Below, piece by piece: positions 22,543-32,812 of a DNA stretch of 64,000 bases. A model generated the notes under the pieces. That model did no database searches. It was given only the letters and a program-made list of their open reading frames with translations, and was not told the origin of the DNA. Source of the DNA: Xestospongia bergquistia (lineage: Eukaryota > Porifera > Demospongiae > Haplosclerida > Petrosiidae); the NCBI GenBank assembly GCA_963965975.1, contig OZ014417.1, positions 3,019,821-3,083,820 on the forward strand, read 5' to 3'. The translations under genes and the position numbers were made by a program. Position 1 is the first letter of the stretch; every line of letters begins with the position of its first letter.

Positions 22543-25500
22543 AGGAGGGAAAACTATAGGATAGGTCAAGCCAAGTACATTCCCTTATAGATACAGTTCA
22601 ATATCATGTATGGTTATGTTAACTTAAGTAGTAATTTCATACACACATGCAATGTAATAATACACAGAAGCTATTGAAAACCAACATATGTATATACACC
22701 AACATCAATCAGGGAGTTTGCATAGAGGATAGACTTAGCTTGTTCTTATAAAAATTTCTCCAATACACAACTTTATCTTTAACGGACATACTACATATAA
22801 ATGTAATAATTGAATAATAATAGGTTCAATCAAACATCCATACTGTCATTGATTATAATGAGAGTTATTTATTAATTAGTAATAAAATGGGGTATATATT
22901 AAAAGAGTGAAATAAGTACATGTAGCTATCAATCAAAATCATAATGAATCTGTTATAGTAAGACTTAGTATATACTGTCCATAAAACCAGCCATAATAGC
23001 CAAACACAACATCAAAGGTACTATTATAATTATAAAACAAATCAATATCGCTGGAATAACAACTAATATAACAACCAAGATCACTGGCCAAAATAAAGCC
23101 ACTAGAAAAGCATACCAGTTCACTATCAATCCAAATACTAATACAGAAATGTAGTAAAGAATCCAAGCTCTGCCAGACCCAATACTAGCACAGGAAACAA
23201 AAAAACCAATTAACACAGCAATATATAGATAGCAAAGAATGATATGAACAAGCCTCTTAAAAGGATAACTGAACTTGTAACAAATATTAACATCCATAAC
23301 AATATCCCAACAGTATGCACGTTTGCGATTGTATTTATTAAGATGTTTTGATAGATTTTCTAGTGTTTCTATATATTCTTTTCCTAACTTCTTTAACAGT
23401 ACTGCTTTCTTCATAGGAGATTTTAGGCTTTCAAAGATATCTAAAACAACTTCAATTAGAAATTGCTGTGTCCAATAATGACACACAACAAAAAACATTA
23501 TTATTCCAAGTATTGGTGTTACATAGCCACATACTATAACATACCACATTTGACCACTAGGACTGTAGTTAATATCAACAGTTGGGGGAGTATTGTAGTT
23601 TCCAGATGAAGCATTACTAATGTTCACTAGTGCTGACGCCTCTATATATTTTTTATTATATTCATTGTAGTATGCCCATAGCTATAGAGAACAAACATTA
23701 CTTGAAATATTGCTCCTTTAAATATGTTCTCTTTGCCACGAATTTTTGCTACTGAATAAACTGTCCCTGTCAAGATAAAAACTCAAGGTATGTATACCAA
23801 ACAAAGCGTAGAAAAAAAACTAAATATAAATCCAAACCATGTAGTGCCCTTTATCATATGAGGATCATTATTGTTAATAACCAGCTCAGTGCAAAGTTCA
23901 AAAACAGAAAGAGTAAGGCTTAGATAAAACAGTGTCTCTGCAAACAACACACGAAAAATGTCAATTAAGGTAGTAACAGACTTTAGGTAACACATGGTAA
24001 CTTCTTCAGCAGTGATATTGTCACTTTGATTTATTCGGTGTTCATCATTGATTTCATTTTCTACACTGCCAACGTTAACAAGATTTGAATCATTCCTTTT
24101 GCAACATAAGCACCTTAAACAACAAGAACGATCTTTATTTTGTCTTCATTTCTTCCACTCCTTACAAGTCTTAAAACGATGATGGTAAACATGAAAAAAC
24201 GTATCAAATAATGAGAAAAGCAAACCAGTTCCGCTAAAGATGGTTGCTAAAAGCTTAAACCAATAGTCATAACTGTCATTTCCAATGACCTTACTTTTAA
24301 TAAGTAGTGCAAAACTTTTAAGGAACAAAATCAAAAAGGATATAAATAATCCCCAGACACAAACTTCTTTAACAGTTGACCCAACAGGAGTTTCAGTGTA
24401 AATGTTTCTGAGACTTTTATATATACCTTTCACTCCAAGACTCTGTATTTTCCTGACATGTTTTTCAATAAACACGTGGCTATCCCGACATAAATTCTCA
24501 CAGCAGTCACATTCGAATACAGATATCAATTTATCACACGAACATGTAGAAAAGCAACAGCAAAAGCATTTTTCAAGATTTGACAATGCTGTATTATCTT
24601 CTTGAATTTTTTTAGCCGGTGTAACCATGAGTTTACTCATTATATATTTAGGAACTTTTTGTCTTTAGAACTTCACTATTGCTTGTTTTCTTCAAAGACT
24701 TCTTGAATTCACTATTTTTGTAAAACAACATATACTTCATCAAAGTTAAAATACTTAGAATGTTCTTCTTTTCTGATACGAATAGCTGTCAATACATGTA
24801 GATCCTTTTCTACTTCTATGAAACAAATTCAACTTAATATGTCTTTAGGATGGGCTGCTTTAGGATGTTGTTGAACTATCTACAACATCCTTCAAGCACC
24901 TTATTTATTCAAATTATCCACATAACTTTAATAAAACTAGTGGGTTGTAGTGATAACAAACCACAAGCAAGGTGTAGGGATAGTAAATGTACTTGGTTTA
25001 AAATGTACTACTCTCTAATATAGAAAATAATACTACATTCCTTGAACCATAGATTACTTCAAGTATTTCCAATTATTTAAGAGCTGTTAGATTGTAAGAC
25101 ATACCATTGGAATAATTTAAGTTGTGTTTAAATGATGATGACATACAATTTTAAGGTCAAACTACTTGTATGAAATTATAGTGTACAGTACTATAAACAT
25201 TATGGTAGCATAACTGTCAATGATAATTGCAAATCTCGTACATGCCCAGTGATACACATCTGAAGATTAACAGGCTTGAAGCTAATGTTGTTGAGTATGA
25301 TGGCATACTACATCTGTTTAATCAATAAACATGTATAAAAGTGACCAATAAAGGCAAAAGAATAATTAGATATTTTATTCAGGAGGTAAGTTTCATGCAA
25401 GGGAGTAAATTATTACTAAATGAATAAATTATTATTAATTTAGTTTAATCTTCTAGAATTATTGTGTAAACTGTATAATTTCTAGGAATTTCTGCACAAG

Positions 25501-25590
25501 AAAACATTTTGACAACTGTTGTAATAATTTATATTCCAGGAAATGTATGAGTCTTACTAAGTCTTCAGTAGTAATAATTCCAAGAAAAGG
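22543..25590. repeat. M-block, copy 2
   Basis: Collinear duplicate of about 801-3930. The gene portion is about 97-98% identical by eye. The flank upstream of the gene (24650-25560) is more diverged, with several small deletions. Confidence 0.85.
22965..24640 (-). pseudogene. Membrane protein M2, disrupted copy of M1
   Basis: Retains the start codon and reading frame of M1 for 164 codons, then a TGT (Cys) codon of M1 is TGA (24146-24148). A second nonsense change, CGA (Arg) to TGA, is at 23783-23785 after the VYIP motif. A 43-bp deletion with CCCAT microhomology near 23673 shifts the frame. The last 220 codons, including the hydrophobic C terminus, remain open. Three independent lesions make a full-length product very unlikely; a short C-terminal or N-terminal product cannot be excluded. 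Confidence 0.85.
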
Positions 25591-25696
25591 TTTTGATAAA
25601 CTTGAGGAGGCAGCAAACTGTTTCTTGACATTTGAAAGTCAGGAACAAGCTGCTACAAATGAAATTTCCCTTATCACTAAATTGAGAAACAAATAA
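25457..25696 (+). other. Open frame of 79 codons spanning the M/R junction
   Basis: Plus-strand frame containing MSLTKSSVVIIPRKGF and LEEAANCFLTFESQEQAA, ending in TAA. There is no early ATG, so it may be an exon. The two halves exist separately in copy 1 (about 3810-3930 and 4262-4350), where about 340 bp of tandem-repeat DNA sits between them. Copy 2 is therefore probably closer to the ancestral arrangement. Sense coding is unproven; no family recognised. Confidence 0.25.
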
Positions 25697-26580
25697 TATG
25701 TGACTACAAATTATTGAATGTATTTGAAAAAGATAAAAATACAAGGTGAACAACAACAACAGCATAATGCGGAACAAGTCATCATAGTAACAATACATAG
25801 TTCTATTATTCTATTATTGCATGTACTAATAATTGTGTGAATTATTCATCTTACTAAGATGATGAATTAAGTTGAGGAGATTCAGGTGTGTTGGGTTTAA
25901 TGTCAACAGGATATAGTTCATCAACAATACGAGGAACTCACAATTAAACAAAAAGTAACAGTTGCTAATCATACATATCTCAAGTATTCCTCTTCTAGGT
26001 TGATAGATAAAAAGACATTGTGGTTTGCTCTGTGACTCTGAAGGATCAGACACAACTAACCAACCACATTGAGCTTCAACATATCCTACAATTATAATAG
26101 AAAATATTAAATAAAGAGAAGTAATTACCTCATAAATGAAATAATGTAAATATTATATTGTTTGTGGGTCTTTTCATAATCTTAACTTGACTAACAGTAT
26201 TTAGTAATAATACTCATGCAAAACTGTATACTAAGACAACTAGATTACCAACTGGAGATGCTAAAATACTGTTTACTTATTGCCTAATATCAGGTATATT
26301 AGAATGCTGTAAGATATGAGAGAGAGAGAAAGAAAGAGAAAGAGAGAAAGAACAAGAAAGAGAGACAGAGAGAGAGAGTGTGTGTTATACAATCATTAAA
26401 ATCAATCACTACTGGAGAAAGATGAAAGGATTTATCAAATGTAAGAGGTCGAGACATTACAGGGTTGCTGAGCAAAGATTCATTTACAAGTCTTGGCAAG
26501 TATTTCATAACAGAGTCAGTGTAAAGTAGTTGCTGACAAAAGATTCGTTTACCAGTCTAGACAGGAGGCAGAAAGAGAGA
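25590..26580. repeat. R-block copy 4 (R4), truncated and most diverged
   Basis: Follows R1 from about 4258 to 5160 with substitutions and indels. Contains a GA/GAAA microsatellite (26317-26385) and a duplicated 'gttgctgagcaaagattc'-like piece (26463 and 26531). It then leaves the R sequence and shares 'gtgattata' and 'atagatcaaagta' words with the sequence after R3. Confidence 0.75.
25854..26575 (-). pseudogene. RAB3GAP2-like gene fragment, copy D (least decayed)
   Basis: Here the GYVEAQCGWLVVSDPSES exon stays open through LFIYQPRRGILE, matching the family's 'LVIYAPRRGILEVW'. The stop and indel seen in copies A-C are therefore derived. The preceding LSP-like exon still has TGA at the arginine of FGRV, and the donor after ILE is damaged. 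The third exon ends in a stop at 25854. Only this short part of a normally >1300-residue protein is present. Confidence 0.62.
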
Positions 26581-26792
26581 AATTAAGGCAAGAAAGGGTG
26601 ATTATACAATAATTCACCAATAGATCAAAGTAGAACAATTATCTTTACCTTGAAATGTGCACCAATAGAGCCATCAGTAAATATAATCATTACTACACTA
26701 GATATTTGCATCACTGGTAAAAGTGATATGTTACCTTAACATATGAATTTTTTTGTGAGTTTTATACATGACTTTGATTCTGTATATGGTAC

Positions 26793-26963
26793 TGTTAGGA
26801 GTACATGATGATAAGGTAAGAAGGAAGGAGCGTGAATAATTAATAATTACTTCCGTTCCGTGTTACCGTATATACTATATTTTTAGATCTAAAATATAGC
26901 ATTTAATTAATGCGTAGGTGATTAACGTTCCTCCCCCTTATCTTTCATCATGTACTCCTGACA
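26793..26963. mobile_element. Small inverted-repeat element (MITE-like), 171 bp
   Basis: Ends TGTTAGGAGTACATGATGA and its inverted near-copy (one mismatch in 19), with weaker pairing continuing about 15 bp further. The interior includes a near-perfect palindrome around AGATCT (about 26873-26898), so the whole unit can fold back. No obvious target-site duplication. Confidence 0.55.
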
Positions 26964-28029
26964 CCACGTAGCAAAGCAAATTGACTGTTAACTTTGATAA
27001 TAAACTTTCTTATAACCTTGTCATAAAGTTATCATGAGATAAAACATTTCTAATTGAACAAGAGTTGTTGGCTACACATAGAAGGTTTTCTAACTGAATG
27101 TGTATCAAAATGGTACAAATGTTTTCAGATAATTATAACTTATTGAAATTGTTTAAATCAATTAAGTAAATTAAAATTATTAGATTTAGAAAGTATTTTT
27201 TTATTGAATTCCTAAGTGATGGCAATGCATTTTGGTATTATGTTCTTACTAATGTCAATGATTAGTACTTGTACATGCTAAAATTAATAATAACAGCATC
27301 CAATACTTTGATATGAAATTAATAAGTTTAGGTTGTGAGCTTTTAGGTAGAGCGTTCTAAAGCATCATTTATATATTAACTTTGCACTCATGCAAGTGTT
27401 GAGCCAGTTAGTCTCTGATCAAATAGCATACATATTGTTAGCATTTTAGCCATTCTTGTGAACTATCTATCAAGTACAATAATTATGAAATAATACAATA
27501 ATTATGTTTAACAATACTAATTTTCCTGTTCAACAAATCTACATTTTGAATATCTATTTGATACTCCTGTTGAATAAGTTTGTATTATAATTTCTAGTTT
27601 AAATATTTGTGATCCCTGTTCATACACTTTTGTTTTATTCCTGTTCAATAGGTTCTAAGTGTATATATCCTTGGAGGAAAAGTGTATGTAACTTCAAAGC
27701 ATATAATCAGAGTTATTTAAGGATATATCACTTCAAAATTCTTGTTTTGATAAGATATGATCATGTTCACTCTAGAGAATTCTTTTAGGATGTACATGGT
27801 GTGATTAAAAGATGAATGGATAAATAAATGGATGGATAGATAGATGTTACATAAGGGATGGATAGACCCAACAAAACAGAATTGATATGAGAGTTACTTA
27901 TGTATCTAGAAATTCAGAAAAAAATGAAGCATTTGCTGCTAAATTTAGGTCTGTCTTGGAAACAAACTAACACCATGAATAGTTCAACCTAATTATAATA
28001 ATAGTAATAATGTAAATTATTTATACAAT

Positions 28030-28425
28030 AATATTTTGTGCAACCAGGCAGCCCTTCTTCAATTAAAAACACCTTATGTGTAACTTGTTTAATTAGAAAA
28101 CATTATGTGAGCAGCTGTTCTTACTTAATTATAGAAAAACCTTATGTGTAACCAGGCAGCCCTTGTTCAATTAGAAACACCTTATGTGCAACTAGCAGCA
28201 CTTGTTCAATTAGAAAACATTATGTGAACAGATGTTCTTAATTAATTATAGAAAACCTTACGAATAAAAAGCAGCCCTTGCTCAATTAGAAAGACACTTT
28301 GTTTGTATCTAACAGCCCTTGTTCAGTAAGAAGACTTTTTGTGTAACTATTAGCTCTTATTTAATTAGAAAATCTTTTTGTGTAACCTGCATCCCTTGTT
28401 GAATTAGAAAAGCCTCATGTGTACT
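28030..28425. repeat. Minisatellite, ~42-bp unit, array 1
   Basis: About nine diverged units of the type 'cttatgtgtaaccagcagcc' followed by 'cttgttcaattagaaaacac'. A second array is at 30170-30565 within the duplicated segment; the two arrays match unit for unit, with small losses in the second. Confidence 0.8.
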
Positions 28426-30169
28426 CGTAAGATCTTGCCCACTCTACATAATGTTTATTCATATCACAGAATACAGGGTGTCTAATAATGTTTCTATCTA
28501 TACAATTCATCATAAAGTTACTATTACTTGTTACTACTAAATCAAGTGATTTTATATACTTAGATTTAGAGAATAATTTATCATGTTGAATTGCTAAGCT
28601 TATCCATATTGACATTATGTTCATATAAATGTCAATGATTAGTACTTGTATAATACTAAAATTAATACTAACAGCATCCAATAGTTTGATTATGAAATTA
28701 ATAAATTTACTTTCTGAACCTTTAGTTTAATTTTAAGTTTATAATTGGATCAACTTTTGTAAGATCCAATGTTGAACAAATCTATACTTTTGATTACTGA
28801 TTGTATCAATTAACTTTCAGAAGATCTATCTATTATTTTTTAGTTGAGTCACAAATTGGTGATCTTTCTGTGAGCCCTAACAGTATTGACAGTAAGGAAA
28901 AGGACAAAACTAAAACAAAATGTCCTAAACATAATTTATTTTGCATTGTAGTGCACACGTGTAAGAAAATAGTATAACTTACTTTTGAAAATACGAAAGT
29001 CAAATTTATTTTTTACAATAGTTTGTTTGTAAGGTCCTAATTGTTGAAGCTTGAACCAGTTAGTTTTCGGGTAAACAACAAAACAGATTGTCAACATTTC
29101 AGCTTCGCTTGTGAGACTACCTGCCAAATTATAGTATAAAACAATACAATATAATACTTAATTTCCAGTTTAAAATGGCTATATTTTGGTGTCAATTGAT
29201 AGCTCTGTTCAATAGGTTTGTATACTAGTTGCTGGCTTAAACATTCATCATCCCTGTGTATATACTTTGGTTTTGTTTAATAACTGTTAAATAAGTTCTA
29301 TATAAGTGTATACATATGTTCAGAGGAAAAGTCTATGGAACTTCAAAGTATATGATCAAAGTTATTTAAGGATATATCACTTCCAATATTTTGTTTTTGA
29401 TATCCTGCTCTCACTCCAGAGGATTCACCTTGGGTTTGTATGGTATGATCACAGGATGTATACTATAACTTCCTCTCTTATAATTCTTAGTGAAGTACAC
29501 ATGTAATTAACTTACTTTATTATACTGTTATATGTCAGGCTTCATCAAATTTAATAGAAAATGTCTCATTACTACTAGTATTTTTAGGTATATAAAATTC
29601 AATCTTGCTGTTTATCCATCTCTTTTCAATTATTTGAAACATTTATCTCTGTATCCATCCATTCATCCATACTTTCATCTATCCTATAATCTATATATCC
29701 GTCTATTTTTTAAAAGCTTAGGGGTGTAGGCAAGAGGTCAAGTGATTGAAGAAATCTGGTTAAAGACACAATACATATATATGATCAGAAAGTCAGATAT
29801 ATGTTATTTTTCACACCAACTTCCACATGTTTCTGAGAAAATAAAGAACCATTACAGGCAAGCTGATAGACTCACAAATTGTTATACTGTTTGGCTTCAA
29901 AATTCATGTTAAAGACACAATGCATGTTATTGTAAATGGTGTGATTAAAAGATGTATGGATAAATGGATGGATAGATAGATGTTACATAAGGGATGGATA
30001 GACCCAACAGACAGAATTGATATGAGAGTTACTTATGTATCCAGAAATTCAGAAAAAAATGAAGCATTTGCTGCTAAATTTAGGTCTGTCTTGGAAACAA
30101 ACTAACACCAAATAGTTCAACCTAATTATAATAATAGTAATAATGTAAATTATTTATACAATAATATTT

Positions 30170-30565
30170 TGTGCAACCAGGCAGCCCTTCTTCAATTAGA
30201 AACACCTTATGTGCAACTTGTTCAATTAGAAAAATTATGTGAGCAGCTGTTCTTACTTAATTATAGAAAAACCTTATGTGTAACCAGGAAGCCCTTGTTC
30301 AATTAGAAACACCTTATGTGCAACTAGCAGCACTTGTTCAATTAGAAAACATTATGTGAACAGATGTTCTTAATTAATTATAGAAAACCTTATGTATAAA
30401 AAGCAGCCCTTGCTCAATTAGAAAGACACTTTGTTTGTAACTAACAGCCCTTGTTCAGTAAGAAGACTTTTTGTGTAACTATTAGCTCTTATTTAATTAG
30501 AAAATCTTTTTGTGTAACCTGCATCCCTTGTTGAATTAGAAAAGCCTCATGTGTACTCGTAAGAT
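30170..30565. repeat. Minisatellite, ~42-bp unit, array 2
   Basis: Duplicate of the array at 28030-28425 carrying the same order of unit variants, so it arose by duplication of the whole array rather than by independent expansion. Confidence 0.8.
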
Positions 30566-31309
30566 CTTGCCCACTCTACATAATGTTTATTCATATCACA
30601 GAATACAGGGTGTCTAATAATGTTTCTATCTATACAATTCATCATAAAGTTACTATTACTTGTTACTATTAAATCAGTACTTGTATAATACTAAAATTAA
30701 TACTAACAGCATCCAATAGTTTGATTATGAAATTAATAAATTTACTTTCTGAATCTTTAGTTTAATTTTAAGTTTAATTTTAAGTAAATGTTTCATTACT
30801 ACTAGTATTTTAAGGTATATAAAATTCAATCTGGATGTTTATCCATCTCTTATCAATTGTTTATAACATTTATCTCTGTATCCATCCATTCATCCATCTA
30901 TCCATCTATTTTTAAAAAACTTAAGGATGTAGGCAAGAGGTCAGGTAATGGGAGAAATCTGGTTAAAGACACAATGCATATACATGATTGGAAGCAAAGA
31001 TATATGTTATTTTTCATACCAACTTCCTCATGTTTCTGAGAAAATAAAGAACCATTACAGACAAGCTGATAACTCACAAATTGTTATACTGTTTCACTTC
31101 CAAATTCATGTTCAAGATGTTAGTAATCAATGAGTTGAATACAAGAGATCTGGTTATTGCAGTATTACAAATAAGAACAACATTTGCAACTACAAAAACT
31201 TATTCACAATTTGGAAAGCTGTATCTAGATACATTCATGCTTCTATTTTTGTCAAATATGTGTTTGTGACATTGACCCTTCACAATAACACAATATTATA
31301 ATTGGTTGT

Positions 31310-31748
31310 TAAATATTCGCCGGCGCCAATGAACGCAATTCAAGTACCACAAAACGGATCGAGGGGAGGAGGGCAAGTGAAAACGCCTCTTGGAAATATT
31401 TCTTTATAGGAAGTGTCCTGTAGAGCAAAAGAAAATAAGTTTTGCTGCAACCTTGCGAAATAGGGGAGAGGCTGTAACCCTGCTTCTTATCCAACATCCT
31501 CTATAGTACAGGTTTCTAATGTAATGATGTTATTTTATTATAACTAAGTATAGTACTGATGTTGTCATAGTGATAATTTGGCTCTAGTAAAGATTTCAAA
31601 ATTAATTTCCTCAAAGCTATAAAAGACAGTGAGGATACTGGAACTTTACAATCATTGCCATAACAAAACTGGTGAAGAAGCAGCCTTCTTATATTATAAT
31701 ATAACTCCCACATTTGAGACGTAGACTACTGCAATCACTGCTAACAAA
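31310..31748. other. GC-richer island and upstream region of the lectin gene
   Basis: About 31315-31500 is less AT-rich than its surroundings (words GCCGGCGCC, GAGGGGAGGAGGG, AGGGGAGAGGC). Both strands have only short frames here. It could be promoter or CpG-type regulatory DNA for the gene starting at 31749. No certain TATA box. Confidence 0.35.
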
Positions 31749-32468
31749 ATGCTACATTCTTCAGTGATTGTCCTCCTATTTGCTCTGGTGATAAAATTGG
31801 ATGCAGCTGTCATCAATGGACAACGTTCATATAATGAGGATTATGAAAGACAGAAATTAATGGATGAGACTGTGCGCTTTAATGGAGAAGACCAAGTTAC
31901 CGTGAATAAATGGAATGAAGCAGAATTGATTGAAGGCTTCCCTCAAGAATTTGTCGATATTGATGCTGCACCTTGTAAAGCACATGTTGATGCTGTAAGT
32001 CTTCTTACTTATACTGATAACACATATATTGGAGGAAAAGGTGGACTACTAACGGTATTTAATGTTGATGGAGAACGAACGAGGCGTATCAGCCGAATTA
32101 AAATGTGGTACAACACTCAAAAGGTGAAGATGAGGGGTATGCAAATTGATTTTGTAGATTCTGGTAATGAGGATTACAGTCGTCCAATAACGAAAATGTA
32201 CGGAAATACCAATAATGCAATTGAAGGTGAATTCATTTTCCAATATGGAGAAACGATAACGAAATTTCAAATCTGGGATAACAAACATTGCGATGGTCTT
32301 GGTCGTGTTGCGAAAGTTGAATTTACAACAAGTCAAGGCCGTAAATTTGAACTAGGAAAAGCAGTTGGTGATCCATATGAGCCTCCTCTTGGTTCAGGTG
32401 TTCCAGCAGGAGTTCTGGTTCGAAGTGGAGCTGATATTGATGCTCTGGGTATACTTTTCTTTGTGTAA
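31749..32468 (+). CDS. Secreted jacalin-like lectin
   Basis: 239 codons in one exon. An N-terminal signal peptide (hydrophobic residues 3-19, cleavage probably near ALVIKLDAA) is followed by an acidic linker (about 20-75) and a jacalin-type beta-prism domain (about 75-239). Typical jacalin landmarks are a GGKGGLLT entry, a central run with E-x-I and FQIWDN strands, a beta strand before GRKFELG, and the terminal VRSGADIDALGILFF, which corresponds to the family's G-x-x-x-D-x-[IL]-G carbohydrate-site strand. One C in the domain entry and one later (DNKHCDG) could form a disulphide. Likely a secreted glycan-binding protein for innate recognition or adhesion. No pore-forming domain follows, unlike natterin-type proteins. 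Confidence 0.75.
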   Translation: MLHSSVIVLLFALVIKLDAAVINGQRSYNEDYERQKLMDETVRFNGEDQVTVNKWNEAELIEGFPQEFVDIDAAPCKAHVDAVSLLTYTDNTYIGGKGGLLTVFNVDGERTRRISRIKMWYNTQKVKMRGMQIDFVDSGNEDYSRPITKMYGNTNNAIEGEFIFQYGETITKFQIWDNKHCDGLGRVAKVEFTTSQGRKFELGKAVGDPYEPPLGSGVPAGVLVRSGADIDALGILFFV

Positions 32469-32812
32469 TAAGGACAATGCTGACATTAATATATCCAGTG
32501 CCAGTTCATTAGGAGTTGGTACTCATTAGATTTCACTCATTAGGAGTGGAACGTTTTTTGCTCTGTTAATTAATAGTTCAGTTTATTAATTCAGTTTTTT
32601 TCATTAAAAAGTGTTATTTTTCAATAATTGAGTAATAGTCAATAATGACATACAATTAAGTAACTTACAACAAGCATTACAAAAAGTTGTACTCTATCAA
32701 GCTGTATTTTAAATAAATATCTGCAAAGTAACTGGCTCATATACCCAACATTCTGAAGTTTGATCAGACTTGAAGTAGTCTCCCTAAAACTGACAAACAC
32801 CATAATTGGCTA
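32469..32812. other. 3' flank of the lectin gene; no gene seen
   Basis: About 340 bp. 'cattaggagt' and 'cattag' words recur several times just after the stop (32508-32545). No 5' LTR matching the 3' LTR at 35997 is present, which marks the retrotransposon as truncated. Confidence 0.5.

Larger units (their letters stand above)
26964..31300. other. 4.3 kb without a gene; nested tandem duplications
   Basis: No supported coding region. About 27800-28560 is repeated at 29938-30680; about 27600-27760 at 29230-29400; about 29550-29905 at 30790-31100; and about 27230-27305 at 28610-28685. Copy 2 of the largest duplication lacks about 95 bp near 30674. Tetranucleotide GGAT/ATCC runs occur at 27815-27845, 29650-29680, 29950-30000 and 30880-30910. 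Confidence 0.7.

Noticed and set aside
28030-28425. CRISPR-like array
   Set aside because: Units are contiguous and diverged with no constant repeat plus variable spacer pattern; the DNA is eukaryotic.
32049-32336. Minus-strand frame inside the lectin gene
   Set aside because: Shadow of the real plus-strand coding sequence.
31749-32468. Aerolysin/natterin-type pore-forming toxin
   Set aside because: The protein ends with the jacalin-like domain; no pore-forming module follows or precedes it.
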